Shown piece by piece: positions 45,886 to 61,932 of a DNA stretch of 64,000 bases. The position numbers and the translations under genes were made by a program. The DNA comes from Gammaproteobacteria bacterium. Lineage in GTDB: Bacteria; Pseudomonadota; Gammaproteobacteria; Burkholderiales; Gallionellaceae. Under the pieces are notes generated by a model. That model did not search any database and had not been told where the DNA came from. It saw only the letters and a program-made list of their open reading frames with translations. How positions within the stretch are numbered: position 1 is the first letter of the stretch; each line of letters begins with the position of its first letter. Location: contig JAHIZO010000009.1 of the NCBI GenBank assembly GCA_018814405.1, positions 186,001 through 250,000 of the forward strand, in the 5' to 3' direction.

Positions 45886-46621
45886 CGCACTCCACCACAC
45901 ATTCCAAAATGCGGCGCACGCGTTCCATCGCCGGTTGGGCAACCGCGCCGATCTTGTCGAGCACGATTCCGCCCTGGGAGCTGCGGCGTCCCGCGGCATC
46001 GTTCACCACCACGGCAATGGCGGCGTAGTTCAGCCCCAGTTCGCGCGCCAGTGCCGCTTCCGGCATGCCGGTCATGCCGGCCATATCCGCACCGTCTTTT
46101 TCGTAACGATTGACTTCGGCCAACGACTCCAGACGTGGCCCTTGCAAGGCGGCATACACGCCGCCGTTCAGCAGTGGTTCGTTCGAGCGTTGCGCCGCAT
46201 CGAGTAAGCGTTGGCGCAATGCTTCGCTGTACGGCCAAGTGAAATCGACATGGGCCACAGTCTTTTCCTGTCCATCGAAATAGGTGGCTTCGCGTCCATA
46301 GGTGTAATCAAGTATCTGATCCGGCACCACCAGCGTACCCGGCGTAAGGTCGGCGCGTATGCCTCCCACCGACGAGATCGCCACCACATTCGTGGCACCC
46401 TGATCATGTAGTGCCCACAGATTGGCACGATAGTTCACCAGATGTGGCGGGATGGTGTGGCCATATCCATGACGCGCGATGAACATCACCTCGTGACCGT
46501 TCAGCGTACCGAAAGTCATCGGGCCGGAAGGCTCACCATAGGGCGTACGCATCACCTGCCGGTGGGTGATGACGAGGTTGGACAACTGGGCAAAACCGGT
46601 ACCGCCGATGATCGCTATCAC
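45875..46621 (-). CDS. S-methyl-5'-thioinosine phosphorylase (MTAP/PNP family)
   Basis: Cytosolic purine-nucleoside phosphorylase-family enzyme of 248 residues, resembling the Pseudomonas methylthioinosine phosphorylase. It should split methylthioinosine into hypoxanthine and methylthioribose-1-phosphate for salvage of the polyamine by-product. The phosphate site [21 protein letters not shown], the [22 protein letters not shown] strand and [17 protein letters not shown] are seen. The base-site segment VVVNDAAGR has Asn-Asp, more like 6-oxopurine enzymes than methylthioadenosine phosphorylase. The next gene, hpt, would use the hypoxanthine released, which supports the assignment. Confidence 0.85.
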   Translation of the reverse strand: MIAIIGGTGFAQLSNLVITHRQVMRTPYGEPSGPMTFGTLNGHEVMFIARHGYGHTIPPHLVNYRANLWALHDQGATNVVAISSVGGIRADLTPGTLVVPDQILDYTYGREATYFDGQEKTVAHVDFTWPYSEALRQRLLDAAQRSNEPLLNGGVYAALQGPRLESLAEVNRYEKDGADMAGMTGMPEAALARELGLNYAAIAVVVNDAAGRRSSQGGIVLDKIGAVAQPAMERVRRILECVVECDVD

Positions 46622-46622
46622 T

Positions 46623-50250
<3,628 letters not shown>

Positions 50251-50289
50251 GTCCCTGCCGATAGTCCCAGTGAAGAATGACCGTGCCGA

Positions 50290-51345
50290 TTATAACGACA
50301 CTAGCGGTAGTTCGCCCTCGCTGATGCCGATCTTTCCGATGTTATGCAAACTACGCACGAATTCCGGGTCCTCATGCAGTTGCGCATGGGTACGGGGATG
50401 CGAATGGCCATGCATCTGCGCCAGCCGCGCACGACTGGGAGCGGGTAGCTCCCATTTCAGGCCAGCCAGCAGTTCATCGGCCAGATCGGGGCGGTTGCAT
50501 ACCAGCACCATGTCACAGCCCGCCTGTAGCGCCGCTTCGGCACGTTGCACGATACCGCCTGCCACGGTTGCGCCTTCCATGCTCAGGTCATCGCTGAAGA
50601 TGCAGCCTTCGAATTTCAGTTCGCCGCGCAGGATGTCCTTTAACCAACGTTTGGAAAAACCGGCAGGCTTGTCGTCCACCTTGGGATAGATGACATGCGC
50701 AGGCATCACGGCAGTCAGGCCAAAATGCACCATCTGCCGGAACGGGATCATGTCGCACAATTCGATATCGGTATAGCTGCGCTCGTCCACCGGGATCGCC
50801 AGATGCGAGTCGGCAGTGACGAAACCGTGCCCCGGGAAATGTTTGCCCACGGTCGGCATGCCGCCCCGCTTCAGCCCCTGCAGCAGGTTGTGCGCCAGTT
50901 CGGCGATGGCTTGCGGTTCACTATGGAAGGCGCGATCACCGATGACCGTACTCGCGCCGTAATCGATATCCAGCACCGGCGTGAAGCTGAAATCCACACC
51001 ATGCACGCGCAACTCGGATGCCAGTACGAAGCCGACCTCCTGTGCCAGATGTTTGGCCTGCTTGGGATGTGTATCCCATATCTTGCCCAGCTCACGCATA
51101 GGCGGGATGCGGGTGAAACCTTCACGGAATCGTTGTACGCGACCACCTTCGTGATCGACGGCGATCAATAACGGCGGGGTGCGCAAGGCATGGATACTTG
51201 CGGTCAGCGCAGCCAGTTGCGCGGGAGATTCGTAGTTGCGCGCGAACAGGATCACACCGCCGACCAGCGGGTGACGCAGGCGCGCTTCATCCTCCATCGT
51301 CAGTGTCTTGCCTGCCACATCCAGCATCACCGGTCCGATACCCAT
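50290..51345 (-). CDS. nagZ: Beta-N-acetylhexosaminidase NagZ
   Basis: Cytosolic family 3 glycosidase of 351 residues that removes GlcNAc from anhydromuropeptides in cell-wall recycling. It has [35 protein letters not shown] (the His-containing acid/base loop typical of NagZ) and the nucleophile Asp in [10 protein letters not shown]. The ATG at 51343-51345 overlaps the acpS stop by one base; the TTG codon before it is in frame but unnecessary. The acpS-nagZ order is common in beta- and gammaproteobacteria. Confidence 0.95.
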   Translation of the reverse strand: MGIGPVMLDVAGKTLTMEDEARLRHPLVGGVILFARNYESPAQLAALTASIHALRTPPLLIAVDHEGGRVQRFREGFTRIPPMRELGKIWDTHPKQAKHLAQEVGFVLASELRVHGVDFSFTPVLDIDYGASTVIGDRAFHSEPQAIAELAHNLLQGLKRGGMPTVGKHFPGHGFVTADSHLAIPVDERSYTDIELCDMIPFRQMVHFGLTAVMPAHVIYPKVDDKPAGFSKRWLKDILRGELKFEGCIFSDDLSMEGATVAGGIVQRAEAALQAGCDMVLVCNRPDLADELLAGLKWELPAPSRARLAQMHGHSHPRTHAQLHEDPEFVRSLHNIGKIGISEGELPLVSL

Positions 51346-51728
51346 CAATGCGCTCCCTCAAGAATCACGAAAGCGACGGCATGCTCGTGCTCGTCGCTGA
51401 TACTCAGATGATGGCGAGAAACGCCACGTGTATTTAAATAAGCTTCCAACTCCGGCGCGAACTGCAAGGTCGGTTTGCCCAGCGCATCATGGCCGATCGA
51501 GATGTTGTGCAGTGACACCGGATGGCGCAGCCCCTGGCCCGTGGCTTTGGCAAAGGCTTCTTTGGCGGCAAAGCGTTTAGCCAGAAAGCGGGCCGGATGG
51601 GCCTGCTCCGCATATTCCGCCAGTTCCGGCGCAGTGAGCAGTCGCTCGGCGAACGCAACACCATGCCGCTCGCAAGCAGACGCTATGCGGGCAGTGGAGA
51701 CGATATCGGTACCGATACCGAGGATCAT
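51345..51728 (-). CDS. acpS: Holo-[acyl-carrier-protein] synthase
   Basis: Enzyme of 127 residues that transfers 4'-phosphopantetheine from CoA to ACP. The motifs are [14 protein letters not shown] (metal Asp) and [19 protein letters not shown] (metal Glu and the basic patch). Length is normal. It overlaps pdxJ by four bases, the usual pdxJ-acpS operon. Confidence 0.96.
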   Translation of the reverse strand: MILGIGTDIVSTARIASACERHGVAFAERLLTAPELAEYAEQAHPARFLAKRFAAKEAFAKATGQGLRHPVSLHNISIGHDALGKPTLQFAPELEAYLNTRGVSRHHLSISDEHEHAVAFVILEGAH

Positions 51729-52441
51729 GTGCGCAGCAGTGCCTTCATGTTCTTGACCGCTTGCTCCAGCCCGATGAAAACAGCTTCGGCCACGATGGCA
51801 TGACCGATGTTGAGTTCGGCGATATGCGGGATGGCGACGATGTCTTGCACGTTGTGATAGTGCAGCCCGTGCCCTGCGTTCACTTGCAGGCCGAGTCCGT
51901 GTGCGTACTGCACGGCATCATGGATGCGCCTCAATTCGGCGGCACGCTCTGGCACGCTATCCGCATCGGCATATTTGCCGGTGTGGATCTCGATCACCGG
52001 CGCACCGGCTTTCACCGCGGCATCTATCTGTTTCTCATCGGCATCGATGAACAGCGACACGCGAATACCCGCATCGCTGCATCGCTGCGTGGCGCGTTTG
52101 ACCTGCTCGAAATACTTCACCACATCCAGCCCGCCTTCAGTGGTGAGTTCTTCGCGTTTCTCGGGCACCAGACAGATGTCGTGCGGCTTCACGCGCACGG
52201 CGTTGTCGATCATCTCGTCGGTGACCGCGCATTCCAGATTCATGCGCGTCTGCAACATACCGCGCAGGATGTCGACGTCGGCATCTTGGATATGACGACG
52301 GTCTTCACGCAGATGGATGGTGATGGCGTCAGCGCCCGCTTCTTCGCAGACCAGCGCGGCACGCACCAGATTGGGATAACGTTCGCCGCGCGCCTGGCGC
52401 AGGGTGGCGACGTGGTCGATGTTCAGTCCAAGCTTGATCAT
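51725..52441 (-). CDS. pdxJ: Pyridoxine 5'-phosphate synthase
   Basis: Vitamin B6 enzyme of 238 residues that condenses 1-deoxyxylulose 5-phosphate with aminoacetone phosphate. Family motifs are [16 protein letters not shown] at the N-terminus, [25 protein letters not shown] and [14 protein letters not shown]. Length is normal. It overlaps recO and acpS by four bases each, as in the standard recO-pdxJ-acpS array. Confidence 0.97.
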   Translation of the reverse strand: MIKLGLNIDHVATLRQARGERYPNLVRAALVCEEAGADAITIHLREDRRHIQDADVDILRGMLQTRMNLECAVTDEMIDNAVRVKPHDICLVPEKREELTTEGGLDVVKYFEQVKRATQRCSDAGIRVSLFIDADEKQIDAAVKAGAPVIEIHTGKYADADSVPERAAELRRIHDAVQYAHGLGLQVNAGHGLHYHNVQDIVAIPHIAELNIGHAIVAEAVFIGLEQAVKNMKALLRT

Positions 52442-53161
52442 AATTTTTGCAAATCCCTCATCAATTCGCGCGTGTGTAATGGTTTTCCTGCCAGATGATG
52501 GTCGAGCAGCATGCGCATCAGCTGTTTGCTCTGACGCGCCGTCACCGCGTCGTGATAGTCGTCCGCCGCCATATCCAGCAGCGTCTTGCCCGCCACCGGC
52601 ATGCCCTGCGAACTATCCACTGTTTCGGCCACCGCGCCGCGCTCAAGTATATAGCGGTAACTGCGCTCCGGCACCACCGAACGCCCGCTGCCCGCTTCTG
52701 TTTCCAGTGACAGCGCATAGCCCAGTTCTTGCAGCATGTGTTTTTCGAAACTGCGCAACGTGAAAGCATGATCCCGCTCTTGTGCCAGCCGCTGCAAGGT
52801 CTGCTGGTAATAGTCGAACAGGCTTTCGTGCGGGTCATCGCGCGCCATCAGATTGAGCAGCAGTTCGTTCAGATAAAAACCGCACATCAATGCGGTGCCC
52901 TGTAGCTGCGGCTGCCCACCCTGCCATTCGGCGCTGTGCAAGGTGCGCAGCTCGTGCTTGCCGAACCAGCTCAAGCTAAGCGGCTGAAACCCCATCAACA
53001 GACCGCGTATCGCAGAACGTGGACGTCGTGCTCCGCGCGCCACCAACGGTACGCGGCCATGATTGCGACTGAACACTTCGACGATCAGGCTGGTTTCACG
53101 AAAGGGATAGCTATGCAGTACGAAGGCTGGATCGTCCTGAATGCGATTCTTGGAAGATGCG

Positions 53162-53169
<8 letters not shown>
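52438..53169 (-). CDS. recO: DNA repair protein RecO
   Basis: Recombination mediator of 243 residues that helps load RecA with RecR. It has an N-terminal OB fold ([35 protein letters not shown]) and a helical C-terminal domain. Zinc-finger Cys residues found in some RecO proteins are absent, as usual in proteobacteria. It overlaps era by eight bases. Confidence 0.93.
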
Positions 53170-54051
<882 letters not shown>

Positions 54052-54055
<4 letters not shown>

Positions 54056-54726
54056 GTGTTGTTCTGTATAAGTTGATAGGCGCGCTCGGCAGCGATCTGT
54101 TCGGCGATGCGGCGGCTACTCCCCTCGCCGCGCGTTGTGACGTTGAGTTTTTCGACTTCGCAGGCCACGGTGAATATCTGCGCCTGCCCTTTTCCGTTCG
54201 TCTCGACGATGGTGTATTTCGGCAAAGGTAACTTGCGCCCCTGCAGCAACTCCTGCAACTGCGTCTTGGCATCCTTGCCCACCGAACGCAGGTCGATATT
54301 GGCGATGAAAGGAATATACAGTCCAAGTATCACTTGTTGTGCGGCAGCAAAGTCCGCGTCCAGCCATACAGCACCGAACAGTGCCTCCAACGCATCGGCA
54401 AGAATGGAAGGACGTTCCGCACCGCCGCTTTTGATCTCGCCATCACTCAGCAGCAGGTGTTGCCCGAGATTAAGTTGCTGCGCCAGTATCGCCAATGTCT
54501 GCTGATTGACCAGACTGGAACGCAGGCGATGCAGATCGCCTTCCGGCAGGTCGGGATAGTTCTCAAACAGGTGTTTGGCGATGGTGCAGTTAAGCACGCT
54601 GTCACCGAGAAACTCCAGACGCTCATTGTGATCGGCATTATGGCTGCGGTGCGTCAGCGCCTGCTGCAACATCTTGGGCTGCGAGAAGTCATAGCCGATC
54701 AGTCGGCATAGTGCAGCGTGCTTCAT
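54052..54726 (-). CDS. rnc: Ribonuclease III
   Basis: Double-strand RNA endonuclease of 224 residues for rRNA and mRNA processing. The RNase III signature [13 protein letters not shown] is followed by the second acidic set in [14 protein letters not shown], then a dsRNA-binding domain ([33 protein letters not shown]). The ATG at 54724-54726 gives the usual length; a TTG at 54759 inside the upstream gene would add 11 residues. No strong ribosome site is seen, so translation is probably coupled to the DUF4845 stop seven bases away. Confidence 0.96.
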
Positions 54727-54733
54727 TGGTACA

Positions 54734-55102
54734 TCATGAACTGGAGGGTTTAAATTCAAGCAGCAAGGTGATGTTGCCTACCAGCTTGATGCGCATTTCG
54801 TATTCCGCACTCAAAGACAGCGTTCCGCCTTCCTCTCGCACTATAGCGATGTCCTCAGCCTTCAGGTCATCGATGTAATTGATATTGGCACGCTTGCGAT
54901 ATGACATCTCAATCTCGGGAATGCTCGCAGTCCGCATCGCCGGATCTGCCGCGATCTCGCGAAATATCTGACTGATCTGGGCGCTGTGCAGGTAGGCCGG
55001 CACCAGCTTCATCCCCAGCAGCACAATAAAGATCAGCGCGATAGCGCCCATGATGAAATCGACGAAACTCAGACCGCGCTGCTGACTGCTCAATCCGTAC
55101 AT
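54734..55102 (-). CDS. DUF4845 single-helix membrane protein
   Basis: Small protein of 122 residues with one N-terminal hydrophobic helix (SFVDFIMGAIALIFIVLLGM) in a pilin-like context (QQRGLSFVDFIMG) and a soluble remainder. DUF4845 proteins are routinely encoded between lepB and rnc in betaproteobacteria. Function is unknown. AGGAG precedes the ATG. Confidence 0.88.
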   Translation of the reverse strand: MYGLSSQQRGLSFVDFIMGAIALIFIVLLGMKLVPAYLHSAQISQIFREIAADPAMRTASIPEIEMSYRKRANINYIDDLKAEDIAIVREEGGTLSLSAEYEMRIKLVGNITLLLEFKPSSS

Positions 55103-55125
55103 GTTTCACTCCTTTCCATAAACGC

Positions 55126-55929
55126 TCACTTGATCGACAAGCCGATACGATCGAACTCGCCAAAATTCATCCAGATCAAAAATGCCTTACCTACGATCAT
55201 CTCGTCCGGCACGAAGCCCCAGTAACGACTGTCGCGACTATTGTCACGATTATCACCCATCATGAAGTAATGCCCTGCCGGAACGACACAACGCATTTCC
55301 CGCTCACTATAACTGCACTGGCTACGCTGAGGGAAATCATCCACTTTCCCCAGATATATCTGCGCATGTTCCGGATTGTTCAGCACGGCATGCTCATGCT
55401 CACCCAGTTTCTCCAGATAGCGTTCGGTATGCACGAAACGCAAGCCACTCTCGACATAGTTGTAATCACCATCCGGCGTGCGTGCCAGCAACTCACCATT
55501 CACCCACAGTTGCTTGTTCCGGTAAACGACCTCGTCGCCGGGCAACCCAATGACGCGCTTGATGTAATCGACTGAAGGATCACTCGGAAAATGGAACACC
55601 ATCACGTCACCGCGCTGTGGCTGGCTGATCTCGACGACCTTCTTGTTCAGGATAGGCAGTCGCAGTCCATAGGTAAAACGGTTGACCACGATAAAGTCCC
55701 CCACATGCAGGGTCGGGATCATCGACCCGGAGGGGATCTTGAACGGCTCGATCACGAATGAACGCAGCATGAACACGGCAAGAATGACCGGAAAGAAACT
55801 GATGGAGTACTCCACCCACCAAGGCTCCTTATCCCCTTCTTTCCGTAGCTTGCGCAGACTGTATTTATCCAGCAACCAGATGGCACCGGTCACCAACAGC
55901 AATACAAACATGATGAGCGCAAAAGTCAT
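55126..55929 (-). CDS. lepB: Signal peptidase I
   Basis: Inner-membrane protease of 267 residues that cleaves Sec and Tat signal peptides. Two N-terminal helices (about 3-20 and 44-60) anchor it. The catalytic Ser is S69 in IPSGSMIPTL and the Lys is K124 in YIKRVIGLPGD. Box E is GDNRDNSRDSRYWGFVP. A Cys-containing loop (RSQCSYSEREMRCVVP) matches the proteobacterial extension. It is 14 bases from lepA. Confidence 0.97.
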   Translation of the reverse strand: MTFALIMFVLLLVTGAIWLLDKYSLRKLRKEGDKEPWWVEYSISFFPVILAVFMLRSFVIEPFKIPSGSMIPTLHVGDFIVVNRFTYGLRLPILNKKVVEISQPQRGDVMVFHFPSDPSVDYIKRVIGLPGDEVVYRNKQLWVNGELLARTPDGDYNYVESGLRFVHTERYLEKLGEHEHAVLNNPEHAQIYLGKVDDFPQRSQCSYSEREMRCVVPAGHYFMMGDNRDNSRDSRYWGFVPDEMIVGKAFLIWMNFGEFDRIGLSIK

Positions 55930-55943
55930 AACTTCCCTGTCCG

Positions 55944-57737
<1,794 letters not shown>

Positions 57738-57750
57738 GAGGTTTGAAATA

Positions 57751-57808
57751 AAAATCCCGTCAAATTCGGTAGTTGCGCAGGGCGCGCATTCTAGCCGATT
57801 TTGACGGG
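57751..57808 (-). terminator. Rho-independent terminator between mucD and lepA
   Basis: On the minus strand, a 14-base stem (57795-57808 with 57756-57769, one mismatch) with a 25-base loop is followed by ATTTTTATTT. It would end mucD transcripts, so lepA may depend on read-through or on its own promoter in this 88-base gap. Confidence 0.75.
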
Positions 57809-57825
57809 CACTGCCGTACAGCAGC

Positions 57826-59217
57826 TTATTTTTCGTCCAGCCGGACCGGAATATAGACGGTACCGTCGTTGCGACGCACCAATAGCGCGATGCTGCGTCC
57901 CGGCGGCACTTGTTTCAAAATCCCATTGAATTGCGCCACAGTATGTATCTCGATATTGCCGATGGCAAGGATCACATCGCCGCGTTGCAATTCGATCCGT
58001 GCCGAAGCACCTTTGGCATCGACCACCAGCAAACCGCCTTCCACCTGCAATTCCGCCTTTTGCTCACTCGTGAGTTCTTTCACGCTCAAGCCCAGACGCA
58101 ACACACTCTGCGTTTGCGCATCGGCAGGATTGACCTGCTCCGCCAATTTCTCGTTCGGGTCCTGTATCTCGCCCACGATCAAGGAAACTTCCAGCGTATT
58201 ACCTTTGCGCCAGAGCAGAACTGGTACTTTGCTTCCGGGCTGGGTAGCGGCCACGATGCGCGGCAGATCGGAAGAACTCTCCACTTGTTTCCCACCGAAT
58301 TTCAGTATCACATCACTCGCGCGCACGCCGGCTTTGTCAGCCGGCCCGCCACGCTCAACACCGGAGATCAGGGCGCCCGCAGCTTTCTTCAAGCCGAAGG
58401 ATTCGGCCAATTCTCGCGTCACTTCTTGAATGGTCACGCCGATACGACCTCGCGTGACCTTGCCAGTAGTACGCAACTGATTCACCACATCCATTGCCAC
58501 ATCGATAGGTATAGAGAATGACAGCCCCATATAGCCACCGGAACGGCTGTAAATCTGTGAATTGATACCGACCACTTCACCCTTCATGTTGAATAGCGGC
58601 CCACCCGAATTACCGGGATTGATCGCGACATCGGTCTGAATGAAAGGCACGAAGTTTTCCTGCGGGAGAGCGCGCTCCTTGGCACTGACGATGCCTGCGG
58701 TCACACTGCTGTCAAAACCGAACGGCGAACCGATCGCCAGCACCCATTCCCCCACTTTCAGCAGGTCCGGCTTACCCAACTCAACTGTAGGCAAACCATT
58801 CGCCTCGATCTTGAGCAAGGCCACATCCGTGCGTTTGTCCGCCCCTACAACCTGAGCCTTGAATTCACGCTTGTCGGTCAGGCGCACAGTGATCTTGTCT
58901 GCGCGATCCACCACATGCGCATTGGTCAGAATATAACCATCCGCACTGATGATGAAGCCGGATCCCAGAGATTGAGATTCCTGTTGGCGCGGGACTTGTG
59001 GCGCAAAGCGCCGGAAAAACTCATAGAAGGGGTCGTTCTCCGGCAGATTGGGCAAGCTGGGAAGCATTTGTTGCGCGGTGATAGTCTGTGTGGTGCTTAC
59101 GTTCACGACAGCAGCGCCCTGCTTTTCAACCAGTTCTGTGAAGTCCGGCAAGTCTTTGGCGGCCACATTGCCAACCAGCAGTATGCCGAACAATAGCGCG
59201 AGTGATCGTTTAAACAT
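57826..59217 (-). CDS. mucD: Periplasmic serine protease MucD/DegP family
   Basis: Exported protease-chaperone of 463 residues that degrades misfolded envelope proteins. A signal peptide (1-20, ending VAA) precedes a trypsin-like domain with the triad H101 (TNAHVVD), D131 (RTDVALLKI) and S204 (GNSGGPLF), followed by two PDZ domains (about 255-345 and 370-460). It is the fourth gene after rpoE, the mucD position, and ends in a terminator. Confidence 0.95.
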   Translation of the reverse strand: MFKRSLALLFGILLVGNVAAKDLPDFTELVEKQGAAVVNVSTTQTITAQQMLPSLPNLPENDPFYEFFRRFAPQVPRQQESQSLGSGFIISADGYILTNAHVVDRADKITVRLTDKREFKAQVVGADKRTDVALLKIEANGLPTVELGKPDLLKVGEWVLAIGSPFGFDSSVTAGIVSAKERALPQENFVPFIQTDVAINPGNSGGPLFNMKGEVVGINSQIYSRSGGYMGLSFSIPIDVAMDVVNQLRTTGKVTRGRIGVTIQEVTRELAESFGLKKAAGALISGVERGGPADKAGVRASDVILKFGGKQVESSSDLPRIVAATQPGSKVPVLLWRKGNTLEVSLIVGEIQDPNEKLAEQVNPADAQTQSVLRLGLSVKELTSEQKAELQVEGGLLVVDAKGASARIELQRGDVILAIGNIEIHTVAQFNGILKQVPPGRSIALLVRRNDGTVYIPVRLDEK

Positions 59218-59240
59218 CCAGACCTCCTGTCAGAAATTAT

Positions 59241-59681
59241 TCAGGAACCCGCGGCATTCACTACTGAGCGCACCACCGCTTGCATACCTGAGCGCTTCGT
59301 CAATTGCCGCACCATGAGGAATCCTGCTCCCAATCCCGCTACCGCCCCCAGCAAGGCGGCGATATCGCTAGCCTCTGCAAAGATACCCGCAGCTGCCAAG
59401 GATGCGCCCAGCATAAAAGCCAGTGGCAATACATACATGAGCAACGAATTGCGCAACAAGACACCATCCGGCAAACCCACATTCACTTCATCACCTACTT
59501 GCGCGCTGATGGCATTGCTTACCTTGAAGGAGCGCTGCTTATTACTGCAAAAAAGCTGCGACAACTTACCGCTTCCGCAACCATTACCGCTGGCGCAATG
59601 TCCGCATCCGTTGCCGCCGACTGGCGCGATCTCTGCCTCACTGCCATGCAAGCTCAGCACGATGGCGCGCATCTCATTCAT
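59241..59681 (-). CDS. rseC: SoxR-reducing / sigma-E modulator RseC (MucC)
   Basis: Inner-membrane protein of 146 residues with a Cys-rich N-terminal region (GCGHCASGNGCGSGKLSQLFC) and two helices (about 79-95 and 101-118), the RseC pattern. It modulates the sigma-E pathway; RseC relatives also take part in SoxR reduction. The ATG at 59679-59681 overlaps the rseB stop by eight bases and has GGTGAG upstream; longer frames (M at 59696 or 59744) are possible. Confidence 0.9.
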   Translation of the reverse strand: MNEMRAIVLSLHGSEAEIAPVGGNGCGHCASGNGCGSGKLSQLFCSNKQRSFKVSNAISAQVGDEVNVGLPDGVLLRNSLLMYVLPLAFMLGASLAAAGIFAEASDIAALLGAVAGLGAGFLMVRQLTKRSGMQAVVRSVVNAAGS

Positions 59682-60669
59682 TTGGCTCACCCGCATACCG
59701 CACTGAATCAGCGACCTGAATGACAGCACGTGGAGGAAGCTCACCCACCACGGTCACCAGATGATCCCCGATCAACCTATTGTAGATATGCACCGCCCCT
59801 TGACTCTTCAGGCCGGCTCGATATCCGGCGGCATCCGTGGCACTTTCGACAAACACCGACAAAGCCGCCAGACCATCAGAATAGACGATGTGCACGACAG
59901 GGAACTTCTTGTCGCGCATGTTGCGGCTCATTTCAAGGATCTTCTTGAATCCGGGAGGGATGCCATCCACCTGCCAGCCACTGTTCACATTCGCCAGATT
60001 ATTGTTCGGCAGCGGTGACAGATGCTTGCGCCGTGCCAAGCGCGCAGTATCTTCAGCTGAAGGCACAGCCCATTTGCATTCGATATTGCCGCCGATCTGT
60101 AATTGCGTAAATGCATATTGCTCGATCACTTTGCCTCGCTCGTCCAGCACAGCCGCTTTCAACAACAGGCCAGATTCACTGTGCGCCCACATCTTCCTTG
60201 TATAGCGTAATGTATCTTTGGGTTGAAGCAACAGGGTGTGCGCATGATAGTCAGCAACGCGATCCTCTTCCTGTTGCGTGACGATATAGTTCTCTTTCAG
60301 ACTCTGGATCTGCTCAGGAAGGAGCGCGGGGAATGCGCGGCGCGGACGTTGCTGTTCGAAATGGACCTTCTTGTCTCCCAATTGCAGCCAGACTTGATCG
60401 TTGTTGCGTATCACTTCACGCCTCTGACCATCCAATCCCTGCAGACGCTCATGTTCACCGTGTTCGTTGATCACATGCGTGATGCGCGATGTCTCGACAC
60501 GCCCTCCAGCCTGATAGACGAACACACCACTATAGTTGGTCTCGTGTGCAGCAAATGCCATGGTACGCAGCCAGTCTGCATCATCCAGCAAAGGATCTGC
60601 CTGCGATACAGCCACCCAAAGTGGCAGCAAAGCAAACAACATCCCCGCTTTTGCGATCTGAATACGCAC
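59674..60669 (-). CDS. rseB: Periplasmic anti-sigma regulator RseB (MucB)
   Basis: Periplasmic protein of 331 residues that binds RseA and protects it from cleavage until envelope stress. A signal peptide (1-24, ending SQA) is followed by the MucB/RseB lipid-sensing domain (NYSGVFVYQAGGRVETSRITH) and the C-terminal domain with FSVFVE-like sequence (LAALSVFVESATD). The start is GTG at 60667-60669, overlapping the rseA stop by one base. Confidence 0.94.
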   Translation of the reverse strand: MRIQIAKAGMLFALLPLWVAVSQADPLLDDADWLRTMAFAAHETNYSGVFVYQAGGRVETSRITHVINEHGEHERLQGLDGQRREVIRNNDQVWLQLGDKKVHFEQQRPRRAFPALLPEQIQSLKENYIVTQQEEDRVADYHAHTLLLQPKDTLRYTRKMWAHSESGLLLKAAVLDERGKVIEQYAFTQLQIGGNIECKWAVPSAEDTARLARRKHLSPLPNNNLANVNSGWQVDGIPPGFKKILEMSRNMRDKKFPVVHIVYSDGLAALSVFVESATDAAGYRAGLKSQGAVHIYNRLIGDHLVTVVGELPPRAVIQVADSVRYAGEPNE

Positions 60670-61142
60670 TATTTTGCCGCCACCGAATGGATGTAGACGG
60701 CAGCACCCTGCACATCGGCACTAGGAGAAAACTCTTGATGGGCCATCAGATAATCGCTTGCATGAAATGCCACCGGTCGCACCATATTCTGTTGCTGCAT
60801 GCTGGCCATCTGCGGCGCAGGTTCCTGCCCGACCTGCATAGACAGCCACGCCACCAATGCTAGCGCCATGACCGAAGCTGCTGCTGACAATGCGTACTGT
60901 TTGATACGTTGCTGCTGGCGGCGGCGTGGAGCCAAGATAGTCGGTTCGGCTTGCAAGCGATCATGGAAGGCTGCCATGAAGTCATTGGTAACGTGGTCAG
61001 GCTGACGTAGTGCATCTCCGATCAGGTGATAGGACGCCCATTCTCGGTCTGTTTCAGGATGTCGTTTCAATTTATCAAGCAGCACGTCCGCCTCATCCTC
61101 GAACATCTCACCATCCATCAGCACTGAAATTTCCTGCTTCAT
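60669..61142 (-). CDS. rseA: Anti-sigma-E factor RseA (MucA)
   Basis: Membrane-spanning anti-sigma factor of 157 residues. The cytosolic N-terminal domain (EISVLMDGEM, then REWASYHLIGDALR) holds sigma-E; one helix (about 80-100, LSAAASVMALALVAWLSM) crosses the membrane; the C-terminal part is periplasmic and should bind RseB. The ATG at 61140-61142 follows AGAGG and lies just after the rpoE stop; a GTG three codons earlier is in frame. Confidence 0.93.
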   Translation of the reverse strand: MKQEISVLMDGEMFEDEADVLLDKLKRHPETDREWASYHLIGDALRQPDHVTNDFMAAFHDRLQAEPTILAPRRRQQQRIKQYALSAAASVMALALVAWLSMQVGQEPAPQMASMQQQNMVRPVAFHASDYLMAHQEFSPSADVQGAAVYIHSVAAK

Positions 61143-61144
61143 GC

Positions 61145-61744
61145 TCACCACCTCTTGTCTTCGCTAGTACCCAGCAACGGACGCAAATTCGTTGCCACCA
61201 CCTCTCGTGCACGGAAGATGCGCGACCTTACCGTACCGATCGGACAATTCATCACTGACGCGATCTCTTCATAACTCAGGCCCTCTATCTCGCGCAGCGT
61301 CAAAGCTGTGCGCAAATCCTCAGGCAATTGTTGCAGGGAAGAGTTCACTACCTCGACCACTTGTTTACTCATCAACTCATTTTCGGGCGTCGATACCTCA
61401 TGCAACAACGAGGCATCCTCAAATGCCTCAGCCTCTTCGGCATCCATTGCCGTACTGGTCGGCGCCCTGCGTCCCTGCGATAACAAGTGGTTCTTCGCTG
61501 TATTGATCCCGATCCGATACAACCATGTATAGAACGCACTGTCCCCTCGAAATGCAGGTAATGCACGGTAGGCTTTGATGAAAGCTTCCTGTGTGACATC
61601 TTCGGCTTCGCCCGGATTCCGAACAAAACGCGAAATCAAACGCCCCAAACGGCGTTGATACTTGGCCACCAGCAACTCGAACGCGTGCTTGTCGCCGCCT
61701 TGCGCGCGTTCCACCAGCTGTTGATCGACCTCCCTGTCACCCAT
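61145..61744 (-). CDS. rpoE: RNA polymerase sigma factor RpoE (AlgU)
   Basis: Extracytoplasmic-function sigma factor of 199 residues for envelope stress. Region 2 has FELLVAKYQRRLGRLISRFV and EDVTQEAFIKAYRAL; region 4 has LREIEGLSYEEIASVMNCPIGTVRSRIFRARE. It heads the rpoE-rseA-rseB-rseC-mucD operon. A candidate sigma-E promoter lies about 96-122 bases upstream. Confidence 0.97.
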   Translation of the reverse strand: MGDREVDQQLVERAQGGDKHAFELLVAKYQRRLGRLISRFVRNPGEAEDVTQEAFIKAYRALPAFRGDSAFYTWLYRIGINTAKNHLLSQGRRAPTSTAMDAEEAEAFEDASLLHEVSTPENELMSKQVVEVVNSSLQQLPEDLRTALTLREIEGLSYEEIASVMNCPIGTVRSRIFRAREVVATNLRPLLGTSEDKRW

Positions 61745-61839
61745 TCCGTTTCCCGGTTTTATATTGATTGCGCCACGATGCGCGGCGCGAGAGTATAACC
61801 GGACGGGTGCTCATCGTCAGCCTTGCCCGTAACGCGCCA

Positions 61840-61866
61840 ATTGACAGCCCTAGTTGAAATAAGTTC
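61840..61866 (-). promoter_or_regulatory. Candidate sigma-E-type autoregulatory promoter of rpoE
   Basis: On the minus strand GAACTT (61866-61861) is followed after 16 bases by TCAAT (61844-61840). The -35 part matches the sigma-E consensus exactly; the -10 part is partial (TC kept). The spacing is right for this class. Confidence 0.5.
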
Positions 61867-61891
61867 ATTTCCACGTTTTCTTCACAAGTTT

Positions 61892-61900
61892 TGCTATAGT
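61892..61900 (+). promoter_or_regulatory. Extended -10 promoter candidate for nadB
   Basis: TGCTATAGT is an extended -10 element 33 bases before the nadB GTG. No good -35 accompanies it, which is usual for extended -10 promoters. The divergent rpoE promoter overlaps this 188-base region. Confidence 0.4.
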
Positions 61901-61932
61901 CTGCTCAATGATTCCTTCGCATTTTTCCCATA

